Assembly (NCBI GenBank): GCA_026984795.1
Contig: JALSRK010000013.1
Span: 1 to 64,000 of the forward strand
Reading direction: 5' to 3'
DNA length: 64,000 nucleotides
From: Solibacteraceae bacterium
GTDB taxonomy: Bacteria > Acidobacteriota > Terriglobia > Bryobacterales > Bryobacteraceae
The notes beneath the pieces are model-generated. The model made no database searches and was not told the origin of the DNA. It saw only the letters and a program-made list of their open reading frames with translations. A program made the position numbers and the translations under genes. Below are positions 1 through 7,286 of this stretch, piece by piece (positions within the stretch are counted from its first letter, which is position 1; each line of letters starts with the position of its first letter).

Positions 1-89
1 TTCCCGCCCCCTGTCTCGAACCCCTTCACCACCACCTCTGCCCCGCCTTCCCAGCCCAGGATTTCATGATCATCCTGTGTTGGAATCAC
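1..89 (-). CDS. Possible 5' end of a minus-strand gene running off the left edge
   Basis: A minus-strand frame opens with GTG at 89 and stays open to the window edge, reading VIPTQDDHEILGWEGGAEVV then continuing with KGF and a glycine-rich stretch. A stop lies just upstream in the same frame. Only 29 residues are visible, so no family can be named and chance openness is a real alternative in GC-rich DNA. A GAGGA stretch touches the GTG, which is too close for a normal ribosome binding site. Confidence 0.2.
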   Translation of the reverse strand, partial: MIPTQDDHEILGWEGGAEVVVKGFETGGG

Positions 90-121
90 TCCTCGGTTTC
101 ATGATCATTCTCGGATTGGAA
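62..121. repeat. Pair of imperfect direct repeats with an ATGATCAT palindrome
   Basis: Two copies of a ~24-base motif (62-85 and 97-121) start with the identical 12 bases TTTCATGATCAT and end with TTGGAA, differing by a few bases and one indel. Each contains the 8-base palindrome ATGATCAT (66-73 and 101-108), with centres 35 bp apart. They lie upstream of the GltS-like gene and at the start of the possible leftward gene, a position that would suit an operator. No regulator gene is visible beside them. Confidence 0.5.
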
Positions 122-281
122 AATGCTTCGCGGGCCGGCGCAGATCCACCGTGCAGGCGGTCCAGCCGAGCCGTGTCCGGCGTTCTCTTTCTGATAAGAT
201 CCGCCCCATGGCCGGCGGGCGGCACCCCCCAAGGGAAACGAGCGCTGAGGAACCGGCGCCGGCGGCCCGCGGAGCAGATTG

Positions 282-1616
282 ATGGGCGCTGAGAGGCTGT
301 TTTCACCGGGAGTGTTGTTCACCGACTTTGCGGTGTTGAGTGCGCTGCTCCTCGCCGGGCAGTTGCTCCGGGCGCGGCTGCGGTGGCTGCGGGCGTGGCT
401 GATCCCTTCGGCGCTGATCGGGGGCGCGCTGGCGCTGGCCTTCGGGCCGAACGGCTTCGGCTGGCTGCCGCTGTCGGACCAGGTACGGGCCTATCCGGAG
501 ATCCTCGTCGTGCTCATCTTTGCCGCCCTGCCCTTCGGCTCGGCGCTGGGGGGATGGGGCCGGATGAAGCGGGAGGTGGGCGAGATGTTCTGCCACGTCA
601 CTTTCGGCATCTTCGCCCAGTACGGCTGGGGGATGCTGCTGGCCCTGCTGGCGCTGAACGTCTTCTGGGCTCTGCCTCCGGGGTTCGGCTTCGTCCTGGG
701 CATCGGCTTCTGGGGCGGTCCTGGGACGACGGCCGCCGCGGCGAGCGGCTTCGAGGCTTACGGCTGGCACGACGCCCTGACCCTCGGGCTCACCGCGTGG
801 ATGATCGGCGTGCTGGTCTCCATCTTCGTTGGGACGCTGCTGCTGAACATTCAGGCAAGACGGGGGCGGCTCGTCTTCTCCGGGACGGCCTCGGGCGCCG
901 CGGCGGACTCGGATGTCCCCAGGGCCGCGGTGGGATGGAAGACGATTTCCGCGCAATCGATGGAGAGTCTCACGCTTCACCTGGCGCTGATCTTCTCGGT
1001 CGCGCTCGTAGGGTGGCTGGGTTCCCAGCGCCTGCGAGAGATCTGGGGCGGGCCGTCGATCCCGGCTTTCGGGCTGGCGCTGATCGCGGGCTTCCTGCTG
1101 CGGCCGCTCCTGCCGGCGTCCCGGGCGGACCGTTACATCGACCGGGAGACGGTCCGCAGTATCAGCGGAGCCGCCACCGACTATCTTATCGTCGCGGGAA
1201 TGGCGGCGATCGAAGCGCCCCGGGTGGTCGAGTACGCGGCGCCACTGGCGGCGCTGCTGGCCTTCGGGGTACTGTTGTCGTTGTTCCAGGCGCTGGCGCT
1301 GGGTCCACGGATGTTCGAGCGGAACTGGTTCGAGAAGTCGATCCTGGTCTTCGGCATGAATACGGGGACGCTGGCCCAGGGGATCATGCTCCTGAGGATC
1401 GCCGATCCGGAAATGCGGTCGAACGCCCTAGGCATCTATGGGATCGTCGATCTGGCGATCAAGCCGATCACGCTGGGGATGGTGGTGGTGGGGCCGTTGT
1501 TGATCGGGAGCGGCTACGCGTTGCCCTTGGCCGCCGTTTGCTCGGCGCTGACTTTCGTCCCGCTGGCCGCAGCCAAGGCGGCGGGGTGGTGGGACAGCGG
1601 AAGGAGAGCACCATGA
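282..1616 (+). CDS. GltS-like sodium/glutamate symporter family protein
   Basis: Predicted inner-membrane secondary carrier of 444 residues, strongly hydrophobic throughout with about ten or more membrane segments. It has two related halves, the first holding the glycine-rich stretch GFWGGPGTTAAAA (about residues 145-157) and the second the WFEKSILVFGMNTG stretch, as in the GltS fold. The ATG at 282 has GGAG seven bases upstream; a TTG at 279 is the alternative. Its stop overlaps the start of the next gene (ATGA at 1613-1616), so the two are translationally coupled. That partner is a sugar-acid dehydratase-type enzyme, so the substrate may be an aldonate or similar organic acid rather than glutamate; this is inference from context. 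Confidence 0.75.
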   Translation: MGAERLFSPGVLFTDFAVLSALLLAGQLLRARLRWLRAWLIPSALIGGALALAFGPNGFGWLPLSDQVRAYPEILVVLIFAALPFGSALGGWGRMKREVGEMFCHVTFGIFAQYGWGMLLALLALNVFWALPPGFGFVLGIGFWGGPGTTAAAASGFEAYGWHDALTLGLTAWMIGVLVSIFVGTLLLNIQARRGRLVFSGTASGAAADSDVPRAAVGWKTISAQSMESLTLHLALIFSVALVGWLGSQRLREIWGGPSIPAFGLALIAGFLLRPLLPASRADRYIDRETVRSISGAATDYLIVAGMAAIEAPRVVEYAAPLAALLAFGVLLSLFQALALGPRMFERNWFEKSILVFGMNTGTLAQGIMLLRIADPEMRSNALGIYGIVDLAIKPITLGMVVVGPLLIGSGYALPLAAVCSALTFVPLAAAKAAGWWDSGRRAP

Positions 1617-2776
1617 AGATCACCGCAGCCAGAATCTATCTCGTACCGGCGGGACGCCACCGCTTTTGCCTGGTGAAGGTGCTCACCGACGCCGGGATCC
1701 ACGGCGTGGGCGAAGCAGCGCTGTCGTTCGGCGTAGGGGCGACGGCGGCGGGGGGGATGGTGAAGGATCTGGCCGAAATGATCGTGCTGGGCCGGGATCC
1801 GTTCCGCATCGAGGCCGTCTGGAGCGAGATGTACGACCATACATTCTGGGCCAAGGGCGGCGGACCGGTGGTGCTGGCGGGCATGAGCGCTATCGAGATC
1901 GCCCTGTGGGACATCAAGGGCAAGGCGCTCGGCGTACCGGTCTACGAGCTGCTAGGCGGCAAGGTGCGCGATGAGGTCCGCGTCTACGCGAACGGCTGGT
2001 CCTACGGCCTCAGCTCGCCGGAAGAGCAGGCCCGGGCGGCGGAAAAGGTCGTCGCCGACGGCTACGCGGCGATCAAGATGTACCCGCTGGCCAATCCCGT
2101 GGGGACCGGGGCGTCCGCCACGCTGCGGCACGTCTCGCACCGGTCGATCGACCCGGAATTCGAAGAGCTGGCCGTCTGCCGGGTGCGGGCGGTGCGCGAG
2201 GCCGTTGGGCCGAAAGTCGAGCTGATGGTGGACGCCAGCGCCGAACTCACCACTGACGCCGCCATCCGGTTCGGCCGCAAGCTGGAGGAGTTCGGTCTGG
2301 TGTTCTTCGAGGAGCCGGTGGACCCCTTCGACGCCGAGGCGCAGAAGAGGGTCTCGGATCAAGTCGGGATTCCGATTGCCGCCGGCGAGCGGCACTATCT
2401 GCGCTACGGCTTCCGCCGGATGCTGGAGCTGCACGCGGTGGACGTCGTGCAGCCGGCAGTGGGCCGCTCCGGCGGCCTGCTGGAGGTCGGCAAGATCGCC
2501 GCCATGGCCGAGACCTACAACGCGCGCATCGCGCCCCACAACTGCGCCGGCCCGGTAGCCACGGCCGCCTCGCTGCAACTGGACGCCTGCCTGCCTAACT
2601 TCTTCATGCAAGAGGTCTTCCCCTACCGCGTGCCGGAGCACTACGCCGTCGTGGACCGGCCGCCGGAGCGCGAGATCGCAGCCGGACGGCTGAAGATACC
2701 CGACCGGCCTGGTCTGGGCGTGGACCTGGTGGACGAGCGGGTGGAGCCGCACCTGTGGGCCGAGTGCGCGCGGTGA
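1613..2776 (+). CDS. Enolase-superfamily (mandelate racemase/galactonate dehydratase-like) enzyme
   Basis: A 387-residue protein of the mandelate racemase/muconate lactonizing branch. Such enzymes abstract a proton alpha to a carboxylate and use Mg2+, typically to dehydrate sugar acids. Visible are a Lys in AAIKMYP (K155), acidic metal ligands in VDAS (D207), FFEEP (E233/E234) and AGER (E259), the HN of APHN (H309), and a late Glu in FFMQE (E334), as in galactonate-dehydratase-like members. Length is normal for the family. The start overlaps the carrier gene by four bases, and a sulfatase follows, so uptake and dehydration of a sugar acid released from a polysaccharide is a reasonable role. 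The exact substrate cannot be read from the sequence. Confidence 0.88.
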   Translation: MKITAARIYLVPAGRHRFCLVKVLTDAGIHGVGEAALSFGVGATAAGGMVKDLAEMIVLGRDPFRIEAVWSEMYDHTFWAKGGGPVVLAGMSAIEIALWDIKGKALGVPVYELLGGKVRDEVRVYANGWSYGLSSPEEQARAAEKVVADGYAAIKMYPLANPVGTGASATLRHVSHRSIDPEFEELAVCRVRAVREAVGPKVELMVDASAELTTDAAIRFGRKLEEFGLVFFEEPVDPFDAEAQKRVSDQVGIPIAAGERHYLRYGFRRMLELHAVDVVQPAVGRSGGLLEVGKIAAMAETYNARIAPHNCAGPVATAASLQLDACLPNFFMQEVFPYRVPEHYAVVDRPPEREIAAGRLKIPDRPGLGVDLVDERVEPHLWAECAR

Positions 2777-2848
2777 GGCGCCAGCCGGACGGGCGGCGGT
2801 CCGGCGGCGAAGTTGCAATCCGGGCAGGGCGCCGGTAACGTGATTCTG

Positions 2849-4636
2849 ATGCTGAAGACAGTCTGGGCGGGTACGGCGGCGGCTCTGTTCGCCGTGTTTC
2901 TGAGCGGCTGCACCGCTCCGGAGAGGGTGGAGCGGCCCAACGTCCTGCTGATCCTCACGGACGATCAAGGCTACGGCGATCTGGGCGCCCACGGGAACCC
3001 CGTGATCAAGACGCCGGCGCTGGACAGGTTCTACAGTGAGTCGATCCGGCTGACGAACTTCCACGTGAGTCCCACCTGCTCGCCGACGCGGGCCGCCCTG
3101 ATGACGGGCCGCTACACGAACGCCACCGGGGCCTGGCACACCATCATGGGGCGCAGCCTCATGAACATCGAGGAGATCACGATGGCCGAGTGCTTCCGGG
3201 CCAGCGGCTACCGGACGGGCATCTTCGGCAAGTGGCACCTGGGCGACAACTATCCGTTCCGCCCGCAGGACCGGGGCTTCGACGAAGTCCTCATCCACGG
3301 GGGCGGCGGCGTGTGGCAGACGCCGGACTACTTCGGCAACGACTACACCGACGACACCTACCTGCACAACGGCCGCTACGAGAAGTACCAGGGCTTCTGC
3401 ACCGACGTCTGGTTCGCCAGCGCCATCGAGTTCATGCGGAAAGCCGAGGCGGAAGGCCGGCCTTTCTTTTGTTACTTGCCCACGAACGCGCCCCACGGGC
3501 CGATGTGGGCCCCGGAGAAGTACGCGGCTCTCTATAAGGGCGTCGAGGGCCTCGAGCAGCCGGGCTTCTACGGAATGATCACGAACATCGACGACAACTT
3601 CGCCCGGCTGTGGGACTTCCTGAGCCAGAGCGGCCTCGAGGAGAACACCATCGTCATCTTCATGACCGACAACGGCACCGCGGCGGGCGAGAAGGTGTTC
3701 AACGCGGGGATGCGCGGCAAGAAAGGCAGCCCCTACGAGGGCGGCCACCGGGCGCCGTTCTTCATCCGCTGGCCGGCGGGCGGGCTCACGGGGCCGCGCG
3801 ACATCGATACGCTCGCCGCGCACATCGACGTGCTCCCCACGCTGATCGACCTCTGCGGGCTGACGCGGCCCGACGGGCCGGAGATGCACGGCCGGTCCCT
3901 GCGGCCGCTGCTCTACCAGGAGCAGGTGGACTGGCCGGACCGGGTGATCGTTACCGACTCGCAGCGCATGGAGCACATCAAGCGCTGGCGGCGGACGGCG
4001 GTGATGACCCAGCGGTGGCGGCTGGTGAATCCGACGATCGACGGCGACCCGGAGCGCTTGGAGCTCTACGACATCCAGGCCGATCCGGCCCAGGAGCGCG
4101 ACGTGGCGGCCGAGCACCCGGAAGTCGTCGAGCGGCTGAAGCAAGCCTATGACGAGTGGTGGAAGCTGACTTCGGTGAGGGCGGATCAGTACTCCCGTAT
4201 CCAGCTCGGAGGGCTCGAGAACCCCATGCGGCTGACGGCCCATGACTGGCACGGCGACGGCGCCCTCAAGATCTGGAACCAGCGGTGGATCCGCCGGGGA
4301 CCGGCGGTGAACGGCTGGTGGGCGGTGAGCGTCCGCCGGGCGGGGAGGTTCCGGTTCGAGCTGCGGCGCTGGCCGAAAGAGGTGGACCTGCCGATCAGGG
4401 CCCCGTACGAGGACAAGGAGCCGAACCGCGAAAAGACGCCGGGGCGGGCGATCGATGCGGTGAAGGCGCGGCTGAAGATCGGCGATTTCGACGAGACGAT
4501 TCCGGTGAAGCCGGAAGACAAGGCGGCGGTCTTCGAGCTGGAGTTGCCGGCGGGCCCGGCGAGGCTGGAGACCTGGTTCTACGGGGCCTCGGGCGAGGAA
4601 CGCGGCGCCTACTACGTCTACGTCGAGCGGCTCTGA
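2849..4636 (+). CDS. Lipoprotein arylsulfatase (Cys-type)
   Basis: A 595-residue type I sulfatase that would hydrolyse sulfate esters outside the cytoplasm. The N-terminus MLKTVWAG...LSGC is a lipoprotein signal with lipobox Cys21. Metal site NVLLILTDDQ starts at residue 31 and the formylglycine motif C77-S-P-T-R81 is intact, so activity needs a formylglycine-generating enzyme, which is not in the window. The last ~120 residues form a beta-rich region seen in bacterial arylsulfatases. ATG 2849 was chosen because it gives a clean lipoprotein signal; the frame is open further upstream (TTG 2813). It follows the dehydratase by 72 bases on the same strand. Confidence 0.92.
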   Translation: MLKTVWAGTAAALFAVFLSGCTAPERVERPNVLLILTDDQGYGDLGAHGNPVIKTPALDRFYSESIRLTNFHVSPTCSPTRAALMTGRYTNATGAWHTIMGRSLMNIEEITMAECFRASGYRTGIFGKWHLGDNYPFRPQDRGFDEVLIHGGGGVWQTPDYFGNDYTDDTYLHNGRYEKYQGFCTDVWFASAIEFMRKAEAEGRPFFCYLPTNAPHGPMWAPEKYAALYKGVEGLEQPGFYGMITNIDDNFARLWDFLSQSGLEENTIVIFMTDNGTAAGEKVFNAGMRGKKGSPYEGGHRAPFFIRWPAGGLTGPRDIDTLAAHIDVLPTLIDLCGLTRPDGPEMHGRSLRPLLYQEQVDWPDRVIVTDSQRMEHIKRWRRTAVMTQRWRLVNPTIDGDPERLELYDIQADPAQERDVAAEHPEVVERLKQAYDEWWKLTSVRADQYSRIQLGGLENPMRLTAHDWHGDGALKIWNQRWIRRGPAVNGWWAVSVRRAGRFRFELRRWPKEVDLPIRAPYEDKEPNREKTPGRAIDAVKARLKIGDFDETIPVKPEDKAAVFELELPAGPARLETWFYGASGEERGAYYVYVERL

Positions 4637-4644
4637 AGAGCCGC
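4627..4644. terminator. Hairpin spanning the sulfatase stop codon
   Basis: A perfect 7-bp stem (GCGGCTC/GAGCCGC) has the loop TGAA, which contains the stop codon of the sulfatase gene. It lies between two convergent genes. There is no T-tract, so it may act weakly as a terminator on both strands or as a 3' end stabiliser. Confidence 0.45.
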
Positions 4645-4649
4645 AGCGA

Positions 4650-5267
4650 TCACTCCAGGCGGAGCGGGCGGTCGAGGACGACGTCGAGGGTGACGCCGGG
4701 GCGCAGCTCCACATCGCGGCCCCGGGTGAGCAGGACGGTGGCCAGGCCCACGCCGGCGCCGACGCCCGCCCCGATACCGGCCCCTTTCCAGCTCCGGTCC
4801 GTGAAGCCGCCGATCGAGGCGCCGGTCCCGGCGAGGATGGCGATGCGGGCGGCGTCACGGCCGTGGTTGGGCCCCTGCTGGATCAGGTTCTCTTCTTTAT
4901 CCACCTTCTGGCCGCTGCCGGCCGAATCGACGGAGCTGACCACCGGGGTGAACTTCAAAACCCTCCCGCGGGGCAGGGTGAGCGTCTCGAGCCGGATCGC
5001 CAGTTGGGCGCGGCCTTTCACGCGGCCCCCGCGCCGGGCATGGACGACGACGCCCTGGACGTAGCTGTTCGGCGGCACGACGATGCGCCCGCCCACGGTG
5101 ATGGGGCTGGCCGTGCGCATGTAGACGTAATCGCCTGGCTGGGCGGTGCGGGTGCTGATGGAGTTGACCATGCGCAGCAGGACGTGGGTCCCCGGCGGGA
5201 TCTGGGCGGCCGGGACGGCCGGGGAAGCCAAGGCGGCGGCGAGCAAGAGCGCGGCGGCGATCCGCAT
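4650..5267 (-). CDS. Secreted protein with VirB10/TrbI-like domain, function unknown
   Basis: A 205-residue exported protein with a signal peptide ending near PAVPAAQ. The central pattern (GTHVLLRMVNSISTRTAQPG, then IVVPPNSYVQGVV and GRVKGRA) resembles the beta-barrel repeat of VirB10/TrbI proteins, but no conjugation genes are nearby. A glycine-rich stretch (GIGAGVGAGVGLA) near residues 160-175 could be a membrane or surface-inserted segment. The start has a strong AGGAGG site. It is a single gene between convergent and divergent neighbours. Similar stand-alone proteins are common in acidobacteria with no assigned role. Confidence 0.6.
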   Translation of the reverse strand: MRIAAALLLAAALASPAVPAAQIPPGTHVLLRMVNSISTRTAQPGDYVYMRTASPITVGGRIVVPPNSYVQGVVVHARRGGRVKGRAQLAIRLETLTLPRGRVLKFTPVVSSVDSAGSGQKVDKEENLIQQGPNHGRDAARIAILAGTGASIGGFTDRSWKGAGIGAGVGAGVGLATVLLTRGRDVELRPGVTLDVVLDRPLRLE

Positions 5268-5387
5268 AGTTCTCCCTCCTGGTTGCTACAACCATGCTAA
5301 CCCCGGCCAGGGGAGGGAGTTGCGGCGATTCTTGCGGAGTCGGCGCGGTCAGGGGCGGGCCGGTGGCCGGAGGAAGGCGCCGTCCCG

Positions 5388-5393
5388 TAGAAT
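5388..5393 (+). promoter_or_regulatory. -10 box TAGAAT for the DUF3108 gene
   Basis: TAGAAT ends six bases before the GTG start at 5400, so transcription would begin at or next to the start codon. No convincing -35 box or ribosome binding site accompanies it. Confidence 0.45.
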
Positions 5394-5399
5394 CGACGC

Positions 5400-6122
5400 G
5401 TGAGGCCGGTGCGGCGGACGCGGGCGGCGGTGGCGGCGGCGTGGCTGGCGATGGCCGCGGCGGCCGCCGGCGCCGAGACTTTCCACTACCGCGTGGACTG
5501 GCGGTTCTGGCACGCCGGCGACATCGAGCTTCGCTACGGGGATGGCGAAGCCATAGCCACCCTGAAAACCCGCGGCTTCGTGGACGCCCTCTACCACGTG
5601 GACAACCGCTACCGGGTCGAGTTCGGCGAGGGCTGGTGCGCCCGGTCGGCGCGGTTCGATGTGCGGGAGGGGGCCAGGCGGCGGGAGATCCGGATCCGGT
5701 ACCACGACCCGCCGGGCAGGGTCCGGTACGTGGAGCGCGATCTGGTGCGGAAGCGCGTCGTTCTGAGGAAGTCCCTGCCCGTGCCGCCGTGCGTCCACGA
5801 CGAGTTGACGGCCCTGGCCCGCTTCCGGACGATGGAGCTGGAGCCGGGTGGAGAAGTGTGGCTGCCGGTGAGCAACGGGAAGAAGTCGGTGCGCGCGCGC
5901 GTGCGGGCGCTGGCGCGGGAGGAGGTGCAGACTCCGGCGGGCGTCTTCCCGGCCATACGCTACGAGGCGTTTCTGTTCAATAATGTCCTTTACCGGCGCC
6001 GGGGGCGGCTGTTGTTCTGGCTGACCGACGACGGCCGCCGCCTGCCGGTGCAGTTTCAGGTGCGGCTGCGCTTCTACTACGGCACGATCACGCTGCGCCT
6101 GGTCCGATACGAAAGCCGCTAG
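5400..6122 (+). CDS. DUF3108 family secreted protein
   Basis: A 240-residue protein with a basic N-terminus and a hydrophobic signal segment ending near AAAGAETF. The body is beta-rich and matches the DUF3108 style: an early YRVDWRFWHAGDIEL stretch, a middle PPCVHDELTALARFRT segment and a C-terminal LPVQFQVRLRFYYGTITL end. DUF3108 proteins are periplasmic or envelope proteins of unknown function. GTG 5400 is the only reasonable start that keeps the signal peptide, and the TAGAAT box is directly in front. The SGNH hydrolase gene begins five bases after its stop, so the two probably share a transcript. Confidence 0.75.
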   Translation: MRPVRRTRAAVAAAWLAMAAAAAGAETFHYRVDWRFWHAGDIELRYGDGEAIATLKTRGFVDALYHVDNRYRVEFGEGWCARSARFDVREGARRREIRIRYHDPPGRVRYVERDLVRKRVVLRKSLPVPPCVHDELTALARFRTMELEPGGEVWLPVSNGKKSVRARVRALAREEVQTPAGVFPAIRYEAFLFNNVLYRRRGRLLFWLTDDGRRLPVQFQVRLRFYYGTITLRLVRYESR

Positions 6123-6127
6123 AACCG

Positions 6128-7192
6128 ATGCGAATTCTGTTGCTCACGCTGTTGTCCAGCCTGACGGCCCTCTCGCTGCCGGCCCAGGAGAACGCGCTGC
6201 TGCGCGGCGCGGCGGCCGAGAAGGTCTTCACCCGCGCTTTGCAACTCGTGGAATCCACGATGATCACGGTGCCGGGCTTGGCCCGGGCCGCCGAACCGAT
6301 TCTGGAGAACTTGAAACAGGCGCGGATCAATCTCCAGGCCGCCGGCTACCGTGATTCCTCCCAGACCTATGCCTTCCTGACAAACCTGCGGGCCTATCTT
6401 TCGCTGGCCGATTCGCTGCCCAAGCCGTACCCGTTCCCGGAAGAGGCCCGGCGGCAGATGGCCGAACTCCGGCGGGCAGTGGAACGCCTGGACGCCCATT
6501 TCCAGGCGCTGTTACGCGACCGCGAGGTCCGCTTGCGGGACCCCGACCGCGACAACTTGAAGCGCTACGCCGAAGAGAACCTAAAAGTGGGCCCGCCACA
6601 ACCCGGGCGCCCGCGGGTCGTCTTCCTGGGGGACTCGATCACCGACGCCTGGCGGCTGAACGAGTACTTTCCGGAGAGCGACTTCATCAACCGCGGCATC
6701 AGCGGCCAGATCACCGGGCAGATGCTGGGCCGCATGAAGGCCGACGTGATCGATCTGAAGCCGCGGGCGGTGGTGATCCTCGGCGGCACCAACGACATCG
6801 CCCGGGGCGTGGAGCTGACGGCGATCGAGAACAACCTCACGATGATGGCCGAGCTGGCCAAGGCGCATCGGATCAAGGTGATTCTGGCGTCGCTGCTGCC
6901 GGTGCACGATTATCACAAGGACCGGAACCCGCGGTTCGAGCGCACGAAGCAGCGGCCGCCGAAGAAGATCCTGGATCTGAACGACTGGATCCGGGCCTAT
7001 TGCCGCCGCCAGCGGCACACCTATCTCGACTACTACTCGGCCATGGTGGACGCCAACGGCTTCCTGAAGAAGGAGCTCTCCGACGACGGCCTGCATCCGA
7101 ACGCAGCGGGTTACCGGGTAATGGCGCCGCTGGTGTGGAACGCGATCGTCAGGGTGGTCCCGAAGTTCGTCGGTCCGCGGCGGCCGCGGTGA
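6128..7192 (+). CDS. Secreted GDSL/SGNH-family hydrolase
   Basis: A 354-residue exported esterase-like protein. After a signal peptide (residues 1-19) there is a ~130-residue helical region, then an SGNH hydrolase domain. Block I is VVFLGDSITD with catalytic Ser170, followed by the Gly block in NRGISGQ, the Asn block GGTND, and the final Asp-His block DGLHPN. All four catalytic blocks are intact, so it should be an active esterase, acetylesterase or lipase on an extracytoplasmic substrate. The helical N-terminal extension is longer than in minimal family members and may bind a partner or substrate. It starts five bases after the DUF3108 gene. Confidence 0.88.
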   Translation: MRILLLTLLSSLTALSLPAQENALLRGAAAEKVFTRALQLVESTMITVPGLARAAEPILENLKQARINLQAAGYRDSSQTYAFLTNLRAYLSLADSLPKPYPFPEEARRQMAELRRAVERLDAHFQALLRDREVRLRDPDRDNLKRYAEENLKVGPPQPGRPRVVFLGDSITDAWRLNEYFPESDFINRGISGQITGQMLGRMKADVIDLKPRAVVILGGTNDIARGVELTAIENNLTMMAELAKAHRIKVILASLLPVHDYHKDRNPRFERTKQRPPKKILDLNDWIRAYCRRQRHTYLDYYSAMVDANGFLKKELSDDGLHPNAAGYRVMAPLVWNAIVRVVPKFVGPRRPR

Positions 7193-7267
7193 TCTTACGA
7201 TTCAAGCACCAAGGTCCAGTGCAATCCTACAGTCCGGCTATGGCGCTGCGAGTCTCGGCGGTTCCGG

Positions 7268-7273
7268 TATAGT
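7268..7273 (+). promoter_or_regulatory. -10 box TATAGT for the membrane sulfatase
   Basis: TATAGT ends 13 bases before the ATG at 7287, giving a leader of only a few bases. The upstream region shows no clear -35 match. Confidence 0.45.
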
Positions 7274-7286
7274 GTGAACATTCCCT

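Noticed and set aside
1952-4858. A very long open frame on the minus strand across the dehydratase and sulfatase genes
   Set aside because: It is antisense to two well-supported genes and its translation is Arg/Pro/His/Gly-rich low-complexity sequence, the usual shadow in GC-rich coding DNA.
4650-5267. Conjugation component (VirB10/TrbI)
   Set aside because: Only the beta-domain pattern is shared; the protein is short, has a cleavable-type signal, and no type IV secretion genes lie around it.
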